A stretch of 64,000 bases of DNA from Candidatus Palauibacter soopunensis (GCF_947581735.1 NZ_CANPVT010000013.1:1-64000), one strand, 5' to 3'; shown: positions 51,522-61,602, counted from the first letter of the stretch. The notes: generated by a model from the letters alone, not told the origin. A program made the numbers and translations.

Positions 51522-52996
51522 CCGTCGCCCGACTCCGTCCCGATCCGGACGGCCCGGTATCCGCCGGCCCGCCGGTCGCGCGAATAGAGGAAACCGAAGA
51601 TGAGGATGAGCGCTCCCGTGAACGGAAGGATGTACCGGAACGAGACCCGTCCCCCGTAGTTGTCCGCCGGTCCGAGAATGGCGTTGGCTCGCTCCGCCAG
51701 CGCCTCATCCCCCCCGGAGTTGATGATCGCCCGCAGCGCGTTCGCCGTGACCGACTCCGGTAGCGCGCCGTCCGGCCCCACCCCCGCGAGCGCCTCGCCC
51801 ACCGCTTCGCCCGCCGCCGCCAGATCCGGCGCGGTGCTCTCGTCAGCTCCCGCGAAGGCCGCCGCCGCATCGGCGAAGAGCGCCCGCGTCTCGACCGCCG
51901 GAAGCCGCTCGTGCCCCACCTCGTCGGCGATCCTTCCCATCCACGGCGTCGTCCACAGCCCGACGACCGCCATCCCCGTCGCCCCCATCATCCCCAGCCC
52001 GAGGGCGCCGGAACGCGGCACCCGCTCAGACACGAAGCCGAGCATTGTCGGCCAGAAGTAGCACACGCCCACCGCAAACACGGTCGCTGAGGCGAACGCC
52101 ATCGCCGTCGTCTCCGCGTAGCTGAGCCATAGCAGTCCCACGACGGAGACCGCCGCGCTGGCTGCCAGCACCCCCGGTGGCGACAGCCGCTCCACCGCGA
52201 ACCCCGCCTTGTAGCGGAGCACCGCCATCAGGCCGTTGATCCATGCCAGCACGAGGATCCCCGGAATCCCGCCCGCCTCGAGCACCGGCGGCACCCACCG
52301 GTTCGGCCCCAGTTCCGTCGAGGCCGTGATCGCCATGCAGAACAGCATCAGGAGCATCAGTGGCGTCATGAACGTGGCCCTGAACATCTCCATCATGCCG
52401 ACTCCGGCGCGCACGCCCTCCGTCGGCGGAAACTCCTCCCGCCACATCAGGTGGCCGTAGATGAGGGTGGGGATGAGGATGAGGCCGATCTTCAGCTGCC
52501 ACGCGGTGAGCCCCACCGATTCGAGGCCGAAGGCGAGCACGGAGCCGATCACGATCCCGCCCGGGAACCAGACGTGGAACTGGTTCAGCTTGACCGTCTT
52601 CCGGTCCGGATAGAGCGCCGCCACCAGCGGGTTGCAGGCGGCCTCGACGAGTCCGTTCCCCAGCGCCAGCGTCAACGCTCCGCTGAACGCCTGCCAGAAG
52701 CCGCCGGCCGTGATCAGGACGAGCGCCCCGAGGAGATGGCACGCGAAGGCGAGTCGGAGCAGGCGGCGCATCCCCAGCGTATCGCAGAAGGGCGCGAAGA
52801 GGACCTGCGACACCGCGAAGCCCCAGATCGCAGCCCCGCCGATGAGACCGACCTCGTAGTTCGTGAGCGTGAATTCGCTCTTCAGCGTAAGCATGACCGC
52901 GCCGACAACCGCGAAGGTGACGGAGGTCGCGATCAGCGACACGCAACTGGCGAGGAAGAGCCGCCGCGGACGGACGGCGGGCGAGGTCGCATTCAC
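51518..52996 (-). CDS. MFS transporter with an enlarged loop
   Basis: The protein has 492 residues with 12 predicted membrane helices. An unusually long hydrophilic insertion of about 100 residues, rich in Ala, Glu and Asp, precedes the last helix (around residues 370-465). It sits at the head of the isomerase/oxidoreductase operon and overlaps the oxidoreductase start by ATGA, so uptake of the operon's sugar-like substrate is the likely role. It starts at 52996, divergent from the DPP-IV-like gene. Confidence 0.88.
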   Translation of the reverse strand: MNATSPAVRPRRLFLASCVSLIATSVTFAVVGAVMLTLKSEFTLTNYEVGLIGGAAIWGFAVSQVLFAPFCDTLGMRRLLRLAFACHLLGALVLITAGGFWQAFSGALTLALGNGLVEAACNPLVAALYPDRKTVKLNQFHVWFPGGIVIGSVLAFGLESVGLTAWQLKIGLILIPTLIYGHLMWREEFPPTEGVRAGVGMMEMFRATFMTPLMLLMLFCMAITASTELGPNRWVPPVLEAGGIPGILVLAWINGLMAVLRYKAGFAVERLSPPGVLAASAAVSVVGLLWLSYAETTAMAFASATVFAVGVCYFWPTMLGFVSERVPRSGALGLGMMGATGMAVVGLWTTPWMGRIADEVGHERLPAVETRALFADAAAAFAGADESTAPDLAAAGEAVGEALAGVGPDGALPESVTANALRAIINSGGDEALAERANAILGPADNYGGRVSFRYILPFTGALILIFGFLYSRDRRAGGYRAVRIGTESGDG

Positions 52997-53182
52997 GGAA
53001 AACTCCTCGGATGGGGTCGGCGGGCACGCTAGCGCCGCCTCGTCGCCGTCCGCAACGGCGCGGCGACTCCCGCGAACCCCGCGACCCTACCGGCGGGCGA
53101 ACGCTTCGATCTATTCTGTTCCCAACGGCTCGCGGCAGGGCCTTTGCCGCGGGCTGCCAGCCAGGAAACCCAGGAGGATCCC

Positions 53183-55549
53183 GTGAAACGCCTCTCGATC
53201 TCGGCCCCATCATCCCTCGCGCTCGCCGTTCTTGCCGCCTTCGCCGCGATCGCGCTCGCTGCCGCGCCACCAGCAGCTCACGCCCAGTCGCGGCCCCACG
53301 CCCCCGACGCGGTGACGGCGAGCGAATACGCACGCGCGGAACAGTTTCTCTTCTGGAACGCGGAGAAGCTCACCTCCGGCGCGACGGTCGCCCCGCGCTG
53401 GGTCGACGCGAACCGCTTCTGGTATCGGAACCAGGTGTTCGGAGGCCACGAGTTCATCATGGTCGACGCAGCGGCCCGCACCCGGGCGCCCGCCTTCGAC
53501 CACGACCGGCTCGCGGCCGCGCTCTCCGAGGCCTCCGACCGGAGCCACGAGGCGACGGACCTCCCCTTCGACGAGTTCGAATTCAACGACTCCGGCGGGA
53601 TCCGCTTCTGGACGGACACGTACGAGCGCTGGGACTGCGACGTCGGCGCCTACCGCTGCACCGGCCCGGACTCGGTCGCGCAGGCCACGCACGAGATCGA
53701 GTACTCCGGCGGCGGCCGCGCCGTCTTCTCCCGTGACGAGAACCTGTGGGTGCGGGACACCGACACCGACGAGGAACGCCAGCTCTCGACCGATGGCGAG
53801 CCGCACTGGGGCTACGGCGTCGCGCCCGAGGGTTGCTGCTCGGAGATCTCGAACCGTCGCAGGGGGTTCAAGCCGCCGCCTGTAGCCGAGTGGTCGCCGG
53901 ACGGACGCCGCATCGCCACGCACCGCTACAACGAGCAGGAGGTCGAATCGCTGCACCTGCTCGAAACGGCCACCGGTCGCCCGGTCCTCCACAGCTACCG
54001 TTACGCGCTCCCCGGCGACTCCATCGTCCCGACGTGGGAGTTGTACGTGTTCGACGCCCAGACCGGCGCCTCGGTGAAGGCCGACTACGATCCCGTGCCC
54101 GGCTACTTCGGCAGCGCGGACACGACCTGGCACGCCACCCAGTGGTCGCCGGACGGCGGCCGCGTCTGGTTCTCGCACCACTCGCGCGACTTCAAGAATC
54201 AGACGCTGGTCGAGGTCGACGCGGAAACCGGCGCGGCCCGCAAGGTGATCGTCGAGAGCGGGGATACGTGGGTGGAACTGAACCAGCTCCGCACGCCGTA
54301 CAACTGGCGCGTGCTCGACAATGGGCGCGAGTTCGTCTGGTTCTCCGAGCGCGAGGGCTGGGGGCACCTCTACCTGCACGACCTCGCCACCGGGGAGATG
54401 AAGAACAGGATCACGCAGGGGTCCTGGCTCGTCGTCCAGCTCCTGGCCGTCGACGAGGACGCGCGGCAGGTCTATTTCACCGCCGTGGGCCGCGAGCCCG
54501 GACGCGACCCCTACCAGCACCACCTCTACCGGGCCTCGCTCGACGGCGGAGGCGTGACGCTCCTTTCACCCGAGGACATGCACCACGCCGTCACCGTCTC
54601 GCCCGACGGCCGCCACTTCGTGGACACCTACTCCACGCGCGCGACGGCCCCCGTCACGGTCCTCCGCGACCGCTCGGGCCGTGCCGTGATGACGGTCGAA
54701 GAGGCTGATATCGGCCCGCTCCTCGAGGCCGGCTGGGAGCCCCCGGTGCGGTTCTCCGCCAAGGCCCGGGACGGGGTGACCGACGTGTACGGCTTCCTCT
54801 GGCTGCCGGCGAACATGGAAGACGGCAAGGTCTATCCCGTCATCGACTACATCTATCCGGGACCTCAGATCGGTCCCATCCGCTCCCCGGGCTTCACGAC
54901 GGGGCCGCGCGGCCAGGGCCACGCGCTCGCGCAACTCGGGTTCATCACCTTCGCGGTCGACGCCATGGGCACGCCGTACCGCTCCAAGGCGTTCCACGAG
55001 AGCTACTACGGAAACATGCGGGACAACGGGATCCCCGATCACGTGTCGGCGCTCAAGGCGTTGGCGCTCCGCTACCCCATCGACATCGACCGGGTGGGGA
55101 TCTTCGGCCACTCCGGCGGCGGTTTCTCCTCGACGGACGCCATCCTGAGCTTCCCCGACTTCTTCAAGGTCGCCGTGTCGGGGGCGGGGAATCACGACCA
55201 GCGGGGCTACCACTTTCCGTGGGGTGAGAAATACCAGGGGCTGCTGGAGCGCTACCCGGACGGGACGGACAGCTTCGACTCGCAGGCGAACCAGAACATC
55301 GCCTCGAACCTGAAGGGGAAGCTGCTGCTCCATTACGGGTCGCTCGACGACAACGTGCACCCGAACATGACGCTGCTCGTGGCCGACGCCCTCATCGAGG
55401 CGAACAAGACGTTCGACATGCTCGTGTTCCCGAACCGCAACCACGGCTACGCGCGCGAGCCGTACCTCATCCGGCGCACCTGGGACTACTTCGTCGAACA
55501 CCTCATGGGCGCCCGGCCGCCCGTCGACTACAGGATCGTGCAGCCGTAG
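53183..55549 (+). CDS. DPP-IV-like S9 peptidase
   Basis: The protein has 788 residues. The GTG at 53183 follows AGGAGG with five bases between and begins a signal peptide ending near AHAQS. The N-terminal half is the beta-propeller of the S9B family (VAEWSPDGRRIATHRYNE, WSPDGGRVWFSHHSR). The C-terminal half is an alpha/beta hydrolase with Ser in GHSGGGFSS, Asp in YGSLDDNVHP and His in NRNHGYAREP. Such enzymes remove dipeptides from peptides in the periplasm, in keeping with peptide use. Confidence 0.93.
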   Translation: MKRLSISAPSSLALAVLAAFAAIALAAAPPAAHAQSRPHAPDAVTASEYARAEQFLFWNAEKLTSGATVAPRWVDANRFWYRNQVFGGHEFIMVDAAARTRAPAFDHDRLAAALSEASDRSHEATDLPFDEFEFNDSGGIRFWTDTYERWDCDVGAYRCTGPDSVAQATHEIEYSGGGRAVFSRDENLWVRDTDTDEERQLSTDGEPHWGYGVAPEGCCSEISNRRRGFKPPPVAEWSPDGRRIATHRYNEQEVESLHLLETATGRPVLHSYRYALPGDSIVPTWELYVFDAQTGASVKADYDPVPGYFGSADTTWHATQWSPDGGRVWFSHHSRDFKNQTLVEVDAETGAARKVIVESGDTWVELNQLRTPYNWRVLDNGREFVWFSEREGWGHLYLHDLATGEMKNRITQGSWLVVQLLAVDEDARQVYFTAVGREPGRDPYQHHLYRASLDGGGVTLLSPEDMHHAVTVSPDGRHFVDTYSTRATAPVTVLRDRSGRAVMTVEEADIGPLLEAGWEPPVRFSAKARDGVTDVYGFLWLPANMEDGKVYPVIDYIYPGPQIGPIRSPGFTTGPRGQGHALAQLGFITFAVDAMGTPYRSKAFHESYYGNMRDNGIPDHVSALKALALRYPIDIDRVGIFGHSGGGFSSTDAILSFPDFFKVAVSGAGNHDQRGYHFPWGEKYQGLLERYPDGTDSFDSQANQNIASNLKGKLLLHYGSLDDNVHPNMTLLVADALIEANKTFDMLVFPNRNHGYAREPYLIRRTWDYFVEHLMGARPPVDYRIVQP

Positions 55550-55664
55550 CACGTTCCCGCGGGAACGCCCGGCCTCCGCCGAGGGGCCGGGCGACCCGCT
55601 TGTCAGCCTCCCTCGTCCGCCGCACGTTCAGCCGGACAGCGCCGACCCCTATCCGGAGGACTCC

Positions 55665-57206
55665 ATGCGCCGCGCCCCCGATCGAACGTTCGTGACGCAC
55701 CTCTCCTGTGCGCTTTCCATCTCCCTGTTCGGCCTTCTGGCCTGCGCGCCGGAGGACGGCGGCGACGAGGCCACGGGGTCTACGCAGGAGGTCCCGCCCG
55801 GCGACGGCTCCGACGAGAGCCTGATCGCGCGCGGGGAAGCGCTCGAGCTTCCGACCGAGTGGGATCCGCCCCCGGGCGAGCCCATCGTGCACCACACGGC
55901 GGGCTTCGCGAAGACGCTCTGCTCCGGGACGTTCATCACCGGACTCGACTGGCGCGACGCGGCGGCGAACGTGGGCGGCTTCACGGCGCCCTTCCAGCAC
56001 CGCGGCGCGGTCGTCGACACCGTCGTCGACATGGAGGCGCAGACCGTGAGCCTCACCCTCGGCTCGGGGATCACGCGCACGGCCAAGCTGTACGGCAGCC
56101 AGGGCTGCATCACGCAGCCTCTGGGCCGTGACTCGATCTACTTCACGCCCTCCGTGGTCGAGCCCATGACCCCGGATCCGGCCACCACGCCGTGGCCCAT
56201 GGGGGACGTGCTCCCGGACGAGCCGTATCCGCCCGAGATCGACATGGAGAAGGTCGGGGAGGCGGTCCAGATCGCGATGGACCAGGAGGGGATGACGCTC
56301 GGCTTCGTCGTCACCTACCAGGGGAGGATCATCGGCGAGGGCTACGGCCCCGGCGTCGACATGCACACCCCGTTCGAGAGCTGGTCGAAGGGGAAGTCGC
56401 TCACCGGGACGATGATGGCCGTCCTGATCCAGCAGGGCGTATACGGCCTGTGGCAGCGCGCTCCGATCCCGGAATGGCAGGACGATGAGAGGAAGAACAT
56501 CCGCATCGCCGACATCATGCGCATGTCGAGCGGGATCCGGATCGTCGCGCCGCAGGACCCGGATTATACGGAAGAGATGGGGTATCCCGACCACCTCTAT
56601 CTCTACACGGGAGAGAACGCCTTCGAGTGGGCCGCCACCCGCCCGCAGCAGTGGGAGCCGAACACGGTGGGACGGTACCGGAACACCGACCCGGCGCTGA
56701 CGAACTACCTGGTCCGCCTCGGCGTCGAGGGCCGCGGCGACGACTATCACGCCTTCCCGCAGCGCAACCTGTTCGACAAGCTCGGGATCCGGAACTTCAT
56801 CATGGAGACGGACCCGAACGGGAACTTCCTCACGCAGGGCTACGAGTTCGGCTCGGCGCGCGACTGGGCGCGGCTCGGCAATCTCTACCTGCAGGACGGC
56901 GTGTGGGAGGGCGAGCGCATCCTCCCCGAGGGCTACGTCGACTACGCGATGGAGGTCGCCCCGGCCTGGGTCACGGACGGACGGCCGGTCTACGGCGGCG
57001 GCTTCGTGTGGAAGGACCTCGGCTTCCCGATCGAGGACGACTACGGCGCCTTCGCGGGCGCCGGCGGCCAGTACACCGTGTTCATCCCCGCGCGCGGCCT
57101 CGTCATCACGCGCCTCGGCAAGTACACGGGCCAGGGGCCGGGCGGAGAGAACCTGCGAGCCGCGATCGCCCTCCTGATGGAGGCCGTCCCCCCGATCGGC
57201 GACTAG
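55665..57206 (+). CDS. Serine hydrolase lipoprotein of the beta-lactamase/class C fold
   Basis: The protein has 513 residues. The signal ends in a lipobox cysteine (LLACAP, about residue 27). After a 150-residue N-terminal region, the class C beta-lactamase-like domain has the SxxK motif in ESWSKGKSLTGTMM, a YxN-like YRNTD and a later GGGF in VYGGGFVW. Members include esterases and D-aminopeptidases as well as true beta-lactamases; substrate is not known. It converges with the exonuclease gene, and their stop codons share the sequence CTAG. Confidence 0.88.
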   Translation: MRRAPDRTFVTHLSCALSISLFGLLACAPEDGGDEATGSTQEVPPGDGSDESLIARGEALELPTEWDPPPGEPIVHHTAGFAKTLCSGTFITGLDWRDAAANVGGFTAPFQHRGAVVDTVVDMEAQTVSLTLGSGITRTAKLYGSQGCITQPLGRDSIYFTPSVVEPMTPDPATTPWPMGDVLPDEPYPPEIDMEKVGEAVQIAMDQEGMTLGFVVTYQGRIIGEGYGPGVDMHTPFESWSKGKSLTGTMMAVLIQQGVYGLWQRAPIPEWQDDERKNIRIADIMRMSSGIRIVAPQDPDYTEEMGYPDHLYLYTGENAFEWAATRPQQWEPNTVGRYRNTDPALTNYLVRLGVEGRGDDYHAFPQRNLFDKLGIRNFIMETDPNGNFLTQGYEFGSARDWARLGNLYLQDGVWEGERILPEGYVDYAMEVAPAWVTDGRPVYGGGFVWKDLGFPIEDDYGAFAGAGGQYTVFIPARGLVITRLGKYTGQGPGGENLRAAIALLMEAVPPIGD

Positions 57207-58093
57207 CCCGGCGACTCCCGGAGGGCCGCCGCGATGCGCTGCGCGCGGGGGGCCAGGTCCGGGGCGTCGAGGATCGTGGCGACGAGGTCGAAGTCGTCGC
57301 GGGGGCCCGTCCATTCGAGGTCATCGACGCTCGCTGAGACCGGGGCGTCGCGGACGAGCGTCGCGAGGCGGCGGAAGAGGAGCGCGTCGTCCAACCCGTT
57401 GCGCAGCGTCTGAGCGAGGCGTTCGGGGCCGCGCACGGAGACGTCCCAGTCTCGTCCGTCCGGGGGGATGTCCTCGATGCGGCCATAGCGCGCGAGTACC
57501 GCCGCCGCCGTCTTGGCGCCGAAGCCGCGAATGCCGGGGAAGCCGTCCGCGGAATCGCCCACGAGGGCCAGCCAGTCGGGGATCGCGGCCGGAGGGACGC
57601 CGAATTTCTCGATGACCCCGGCCTCGTCGCGCAGCAGCCGCTGCCGGCGGTCGAACTGCACGATGCGGTCGCCTTCCACGCACTGGGCGAGGTCCTTGTC
57701 CGGCGTGCAGATGTAGACGCGCTCCACGCGCGGGTCCGCGGCGGCCATCGCGGCGCCGGCGGCCATCCCATCGTCCGCCTCGTGCTCCACCATCGGCCAC
57801 ACGACGAACCCCGCAGAGGCGAGCGCCTCCTCGACGAGCGGGAACTGCGAGTAGAGCGCCGGATCGATGCCCGAGCCGTCCTTGTAGCCGGGCCACAGGT
57901 CGTTGCGGAAGGACTCGATGACGCGGTCCGTGGCGATCGCGACGTGCGTGGCGCCGCCCTCGAGGAGGCCGAACATCGAAGCCACGACCCCGCGCGCGGC
58001 CCCGACCTCGTGGCCCCCGGCGTTCTTCGCCGAGGGCGCTCCGTAGAAGTGCCGGAACAACTCGTAAGTACCGTCGATGAGGTGGACCTGCAC
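57203..58093 (-). CDS. 5'-3' exonuclease (DNA polymerase I-type flap nuclease domain)
   Basis: The protein has 296 residues with the metal-binding acidic residues of the family: Asp in LIDGTYELFRHF, ATDRVIESFRNDLWPGYKDG, EHEADDGMA and TPDKDLAQCV. The helix-hairpin-helix segment DSADGFPGIRGFGAKTAAAVLARYG follows. The GTG at 58093 has GGAG about six bases upstream. It is a stand-alone version without polymerase domain, likely removing RNA primers or flaps. It converges with the serine hydrolase gene and is divergent from proB. Confidence 0.93.
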   Translation of the reverse strand: MQVHLIDGTYELFRHFYGAPSAKNAGGHEVGAARGVVASMFGLLEGGATHVAIATDRVIESFRNDLWPGYKDGSGIDPALYSQFPLVEEALASAGFVVWPMVEHEADDGMAAGAAMAAADPRVERVYICTPDKDLAQCVEGDRIVQFDRRQRLLRDEAGVIEKFGVPPAAIPDWLALVGDSADGFPGIRGFGAKTAAAVLARYGRIEDIPPDGRDWDVSVRGPERLAQTLRNGLDDALLFRRLATLVRDAPVSASVDDLEWTGPRDDFDLVATILDAPDLAPRAQRIAAALRESPG

Positions 58094-58294
58094 GCGAACT
58101 CCGCCTTCCGCTGACGCCCCGCGGCGACGCCCCGCCCCGTCCCGCTCCCGCCTTCGAAGCGTCGTGCGTCGGAGCGCGGTGTGCAACGGCCCGCTCCGGG
58201 GACTGGTGCCGGGGGGGCGCCCGTGTACCTTTGGTGGCCTTCCGCCGGCCCCGCGGCCGGCCGTGGGTCCCGGTCCCGCTGTGAGGCGTTCGAC

Positions 58295-59464
58295 GTGAGC
58301 CAGCTCCAGCCAATTTCGACCCCCGCGGGCGACGCTCCCGCGCCGACGGTCACGCGCGAGGCGATCGCGACGGCCGACCGGGTCGTCCTCAAGGTGGGGA
58401 CGGGCGTCGTCACGCACGACGATGGGACGATCGCCCTCTCTCGCCTCTTCCGCGTCGTGGAGAGCGCGAGCCGTCTGCGGCGGGAGGGCCGGGAGGTCCT
58501 CATCGTGACTTCGGGAGCGGTAGGCCTGGGACGCGTTGCCCTCCAGCTTCCCGAGCCACCCGAGACGGCCGAACTCAAGCAGACGTGCGCCGCCATCGGC
58601 CAGAGCCGGCTCATGGAACTCTACCAGCAGGGGTTCGCCCGGCTCGGCGTCACCTGCGCGCAGATCCTCATCACGTGGACGGACTTCGATGACCGGGTCC
58701 GCTACCTGAATCTGCACGAGACGCTCCAGAGTCTCTTCCGGCTCGGCGTCGTCCCCGTCGTGAACGAGAACGACGCGATCTCGCTGAACGATCGCGTGTA
58801 CCGGGGGACGGGAAAGCGGCCGATCTTCGACGACAACGACCGACTGGGAGCGCTGGTCGCGAGCGAACTGGCGGCCGACCTGATCGTGCTTCTCACGGAT
58901 GTGCCCGGGGTCATGACGGCGGATCCCAGGCGCGACCCGGAGGCGCGGCTCGTCGGCCGGATCGACCGGCCCGATGAGCACGGGCTCGACGTGGACGGGC
59001 GCTCCGGGCTCGGCCGGGGCGGGATGGCGAGCAAGCTGGAGGCGGCCCGGGTCGCTTCACGCGGCGGCTGCCACACCGTCATCGCGTCGGGGGTCGATCC
59101 GGGCGCGCTCGACCGCGTGCTGGCCGGCGAGGAGGAGGGGACGTGGATCCCGCCTCGCGCCGCCCTCTCTTCGCGCAGCCGCTGGATCGCCTACTGTTCA
59201 CACCCGCGCGGGACGCTGGTCGTGGCGGAGGGCGGGGCCGAACGTCTCCAGGGCGGCGAGTCGTTGAGAGCCGCGGACGTCGCGCGGGCGGAGGGCGCGT
59301 TCCGGCGAGGCGATGTGGTCGAGGTTCGTGCGCCCGATGGATCCCTGGTCGGCCGGGGCGTCGTCGCGCTGGACTCGCGGCTCGTCCTTCAGGCGATCTC
59401 CCACCGGGCGGGTGCGGGCGTCCAGGTCGTGGGACGGGAGCATATCATCCTCAAGGAATCCTGA
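58295..59464 (+). CDS. proB: Glutamate 5-kinase
   Basis: The protein has 389 residues: an amino acid kinase domain (residues about 25-280; VVLKVGTGVVT, VTSGAVGLG, DDNDRLGALVASELAADLIVLLTDVPGVMTADP, GGMASKLEAAR) and a C-terminal PUA domain (about 300-385). It phosphorylates glutamate in the first step of proline synthesis. The GTG at 58295 gives a short N-terminal extension before the kinase fold. The stop overlaps the proA start by one base (TGATG), indicating coupled translation. Confidence 0.95.
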   Translation: MSQLQPISTPAGDAPAPTVTREAIATADRVVLKVGTGVVTHDDGTIALSRLFRVVESASRLRREGREVLIVTSGAVGLGRVALQLPEPPETAELKQTCAAIGQSRLMELYQQGFARLGVTCAQILITWTDFDDRVRYLNLHETLQSLFRLGVVPVVNENDAISLNDRVYRGTGKRPIFDDNDRLGALVASELAADLIVLLTDVPGVMTADPRRDPEARLVGRIDRPDEHGLDVDGRSGLGRGGMASKLEAARVASRGGCHTVIASGVDPGALDRVLAGEEEGTWIPPRAALSSRSRWIAYCSHPRGTLVVAEGGAERLQGGESLRAADVARAEGAFRRGDVVEVRAPDGSLVGRGVVALDSRLVLQAISHRAGAGVQVVGREHIILKES

Positions 59465-60786
59465 TGGAAGCAACTACATTGAAGCGGGAAGCGACGGAAA
59501 CGCTGAGGGAGCGGGCGGCCGGAGTACGGACGGCGCAGCGCACCATCGGTAGTGCCCCGGCGGAGCGCCGGACGGCGGCGCTGCGCGCGCTGAAAGCCGT
59601 GTTGATCCGCTCGCGGGCCGAGATCTCGCGGGCGAACGACGAGGACCTGGCGCGCGCGGCGGAGGAAGGGCTTTCCGGATCCCTCCTCCACCGGCTGGGG
59701 CTCCCCGATGCCAAGCTCGAGAGCCTGCTCGAGGGGATCGACGCGCTGGTCGAGGGCGAGGACCCGATCGACCGCGTCCTCACGCGCACGGAACTGGATG
59801 ACGGTCTCGTCCTCGAGCGTGTGCGCAGCCCGCTCGGCGTCCTGCTCATCATCTTCGAGAGCCGGCCCGACGCGGTGATTCAGATCGGGTCCCTCGCCAT
59901 CCGCTCCGGGAACGGCGTCATCATGAAGGGCGGTCGCGAGGCGGCCCGCTCGAACGAGGTGCTCGTCGGCTGCCTGCAGCGGGCGCTGGAGGAGGCGGGT
60001 CTCGATCCCCGGGGCGTCCTCGGCGTCCCGGACCGGCGGGACGTCGACGAACTGCTCGCGCTCGACGACCTCATCGATCTCGTGATCCCGCGGGGGTCGG
60101 GGGCGCTGGTCCGCTCGATCCAGGAGCGCAGCCGGATCCCGGTGCTGGGGCACGCGGAGGGCGTGTGCCACCTGTACGTGGACGCATCGGCGGATCCGGA
60201 GATGGCTCTACGGCTGGCCGTGGATGGGAAGTGCGACTATCCCGCCGCGTGCAACGCGACCGAGACGCTGCTCGTGCACGAGGCCTTCCTGCCGCGGCTG
60301 GGACCGGTCGGAGAGGCGCTCCGCAAACGCGGCGTCGAACTTCGCTGCGACGAATCCTCGCGCCGGGTCCTGCCGTGGGCCGAGGCTGCCTCCGAGGAGG
60401 ACTGGGGACTCGAGTTCGGCGACCTCACGCTGGCGGTGCGGACCGTGGCCGGTCTCGAGGAGGCCGTCGACTTCATTCACGCGTACGGGAGCAGCCACAC
60501 GGACGCGATCGTGGCCGAGGACCCGGCCGTCGCCGAACGGTTCCTGAAGGCCGTGGACGCGGCGAGCGTGTTCCACAACGCGAGCACCCGCTTCGCGGAC
60601 GGATTCCGCTATGGGCTCGGGGCGGAGGTGGGGATCAGCACGGCCCGCATCCACGCCCGTGGGCCGGTCGGCGTCGAAGGCCTCCTCACGACGCGCTGGC
60701 TGCTGCGCGGCGAGGGGCAGGGTGCCGCGGACTACGGCCCCGGCAAGCGCAGCTTCACGCACCGACCCCTGGACGCGAACGGCTGA
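59464..60786 (+). CDS. proA: Glutamate-5-semialdehyde dehydrogenase
   Basis: The protein has 440 residues. It reduces glutamyl-5-phosphate to the semialdehyde, the second step of proline synthesis. Family motifs are visible: LERVRSPLGVLLIIFESRPD, SGNGVIMKGGREAARSN and, with the catalytic Cys, GKCDYPAACNATETLLVH. VFHNASTRFADGFRYGLGAEVGIST follows near the end. It begins within the proB stop, so both enzymes are made together. Confidence 0.95.
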   Translation: MEATTLKREATETLRERAAGVRTAQRTIGSAPAERRTAALRALKAVLIRSRAEISRANDEDLARAAEEGLSGSLLHRLGLPDAKLESLLEGIDALVEGEDPIDRVLTRTELDDGLVLERVRSPLGVLLIIFESRPDAVIQIGSLAIRSGNGVIMKGGREAARSNEVLVGCLQRALEEAGLDPRGVLGVPDRRDVDELLALDDLIDLVIPRGSGALVRSIQERSRIPVLGHAEGVCHLYVDASADPEMALRLAVDGKCDYPAACNATETLLVHEAFLPRLGPVGEALRKRGVELRCDESSRRVLPWAEAASEEDWGLEFGDLTLAVRTVAGLEEAVDFIHAYGSSHTDAIVAEDPAVAERFLKAVDAASVFHNASTRFADGFRYGLGAEVGISTARIHARGPVGVEGLLTTRWLLRGEGQGAADYGPGKRSFTHRPLDANG

Positions 60787-60810
60787 CGACGGAGGGGGCC
60801 GGTCCGGCCG

Positions 60811-61602
60811 CTACTGGATGCGGCGGACGCGGATGTTGCGGTACCAGACGGGGTCGCCGTGGTCCTGGACGCCGAGGTGGCCCTCGTGGTGCCGGCCGTA
60901 GTCGGGCCACTCCACGAACTTGCTCCCCGCCACCAGCGCCTCCCATTCGGTGGAACCGATCTCGTACTCGACGACCTGGACGCCGTTCAGCCAGTGGACG
61001 ACCTGGTTGCCGTGGCGGACGATCCGCGCCTCGTTCCACTCGCCGGCCGGGTTCGAGACGTCCCCGGGAGGCGCGTGCAGGCCGTAGTTCGACCCCGCCG
61101 ACGTGAGCGGATTGCCGCCGTCGTAGTGCCCCGCGTTGTCGAGGACCTGCATTTCCGGGCCCGATTCGAACGCGCGCTCGGTGTTCTCGGAGATGCCGAA
61201 GAAGATCCCGCTGTTGCCGCCCTCGCCGACCCTCCACTCGAGGCGCAGGTCGAAGTCCGTGTAGGTGTCGCGCGTGATGAGCGTCCCGCCTCCGACACCG
61301 GGCGTGAAGGCGAGCGCGCCCTCCTTCGCGCTCCAGCCCGCGGGGACGCCGTCCATCCGGAACCCCCGCCACGCGTCGAGCGACTCCCCGTCGAAGAGGA
61401 GTTCGAAGCCGTCGGCGACCTCCGCCGCGGAGAGTTGGTTGGCGGCCGCCTGCGTCTCGACGTCATCGTCCTCGGCGACGGCTCCCTCCGTCCCTGACCC
61501 GGCCTCCGCCTGCCCGCACCCCGACACGGCGCCCGTCCCGAAGATCACGAGGGCCCATTTCGCCGGGGACGACAGCTTGAACGAATCGATACGTCGCTTC
61601 AC
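60811..61602 (-). CDS. DUF1080 (3-keto-disaccharide hydrolase-like) lipoprotein
   Basis: The protein has 263 residues. The GTG at 61602 begins a lipoprotein signal (KRRIDSF, hydrophobic core, lipobox VSGC). After an acidic linker, a concanavalin-like DUF1080 domain covers about residues 65-263. It contains GFELLFDGESLDAWRG, FDLRLEWRVGEGGNSGIFFG, EMQVLDNAGH and GHLGVQDHGDPVWYRNIRVR. Members of this domain family include 3-keto-disaccharide hydrolases. A role in sugar breakdown at the envelope is a family-based inference. Confidence 0.9.
   Translation of the reverse strand: MKRRIDSFKLSSPAKWALVIFGTGAVSGCGQAEAGSGTEGAVAEDDDVETQAAANQLSAAEVADGFELLFDGESLDAWRGFRMDGVPAGWSAKEGALAFTPGVGGGTLITRDTYTDFDLRLEWRVGEGGNSGIFFGISENTERAFESGPEMQVLDNAGHYDGGNPLTSAGSNYGLHAPPGDVSNPAGEWNEARIVRHGNQVVHWLNGVQVVEYEIGSTEWEALVAGSKFVEWPDYGRHHEGHLGVQDHGDPVWYRNIRVRRIQ

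Noticed and set aside
53131-53151. 7-bp hairpin before the DPP-IV-like gene
   Set aside because: CGCGGCA/TGCCGCG is short and GC-rich, expected by chance in this composition; no terminator or riboswitch pattern.
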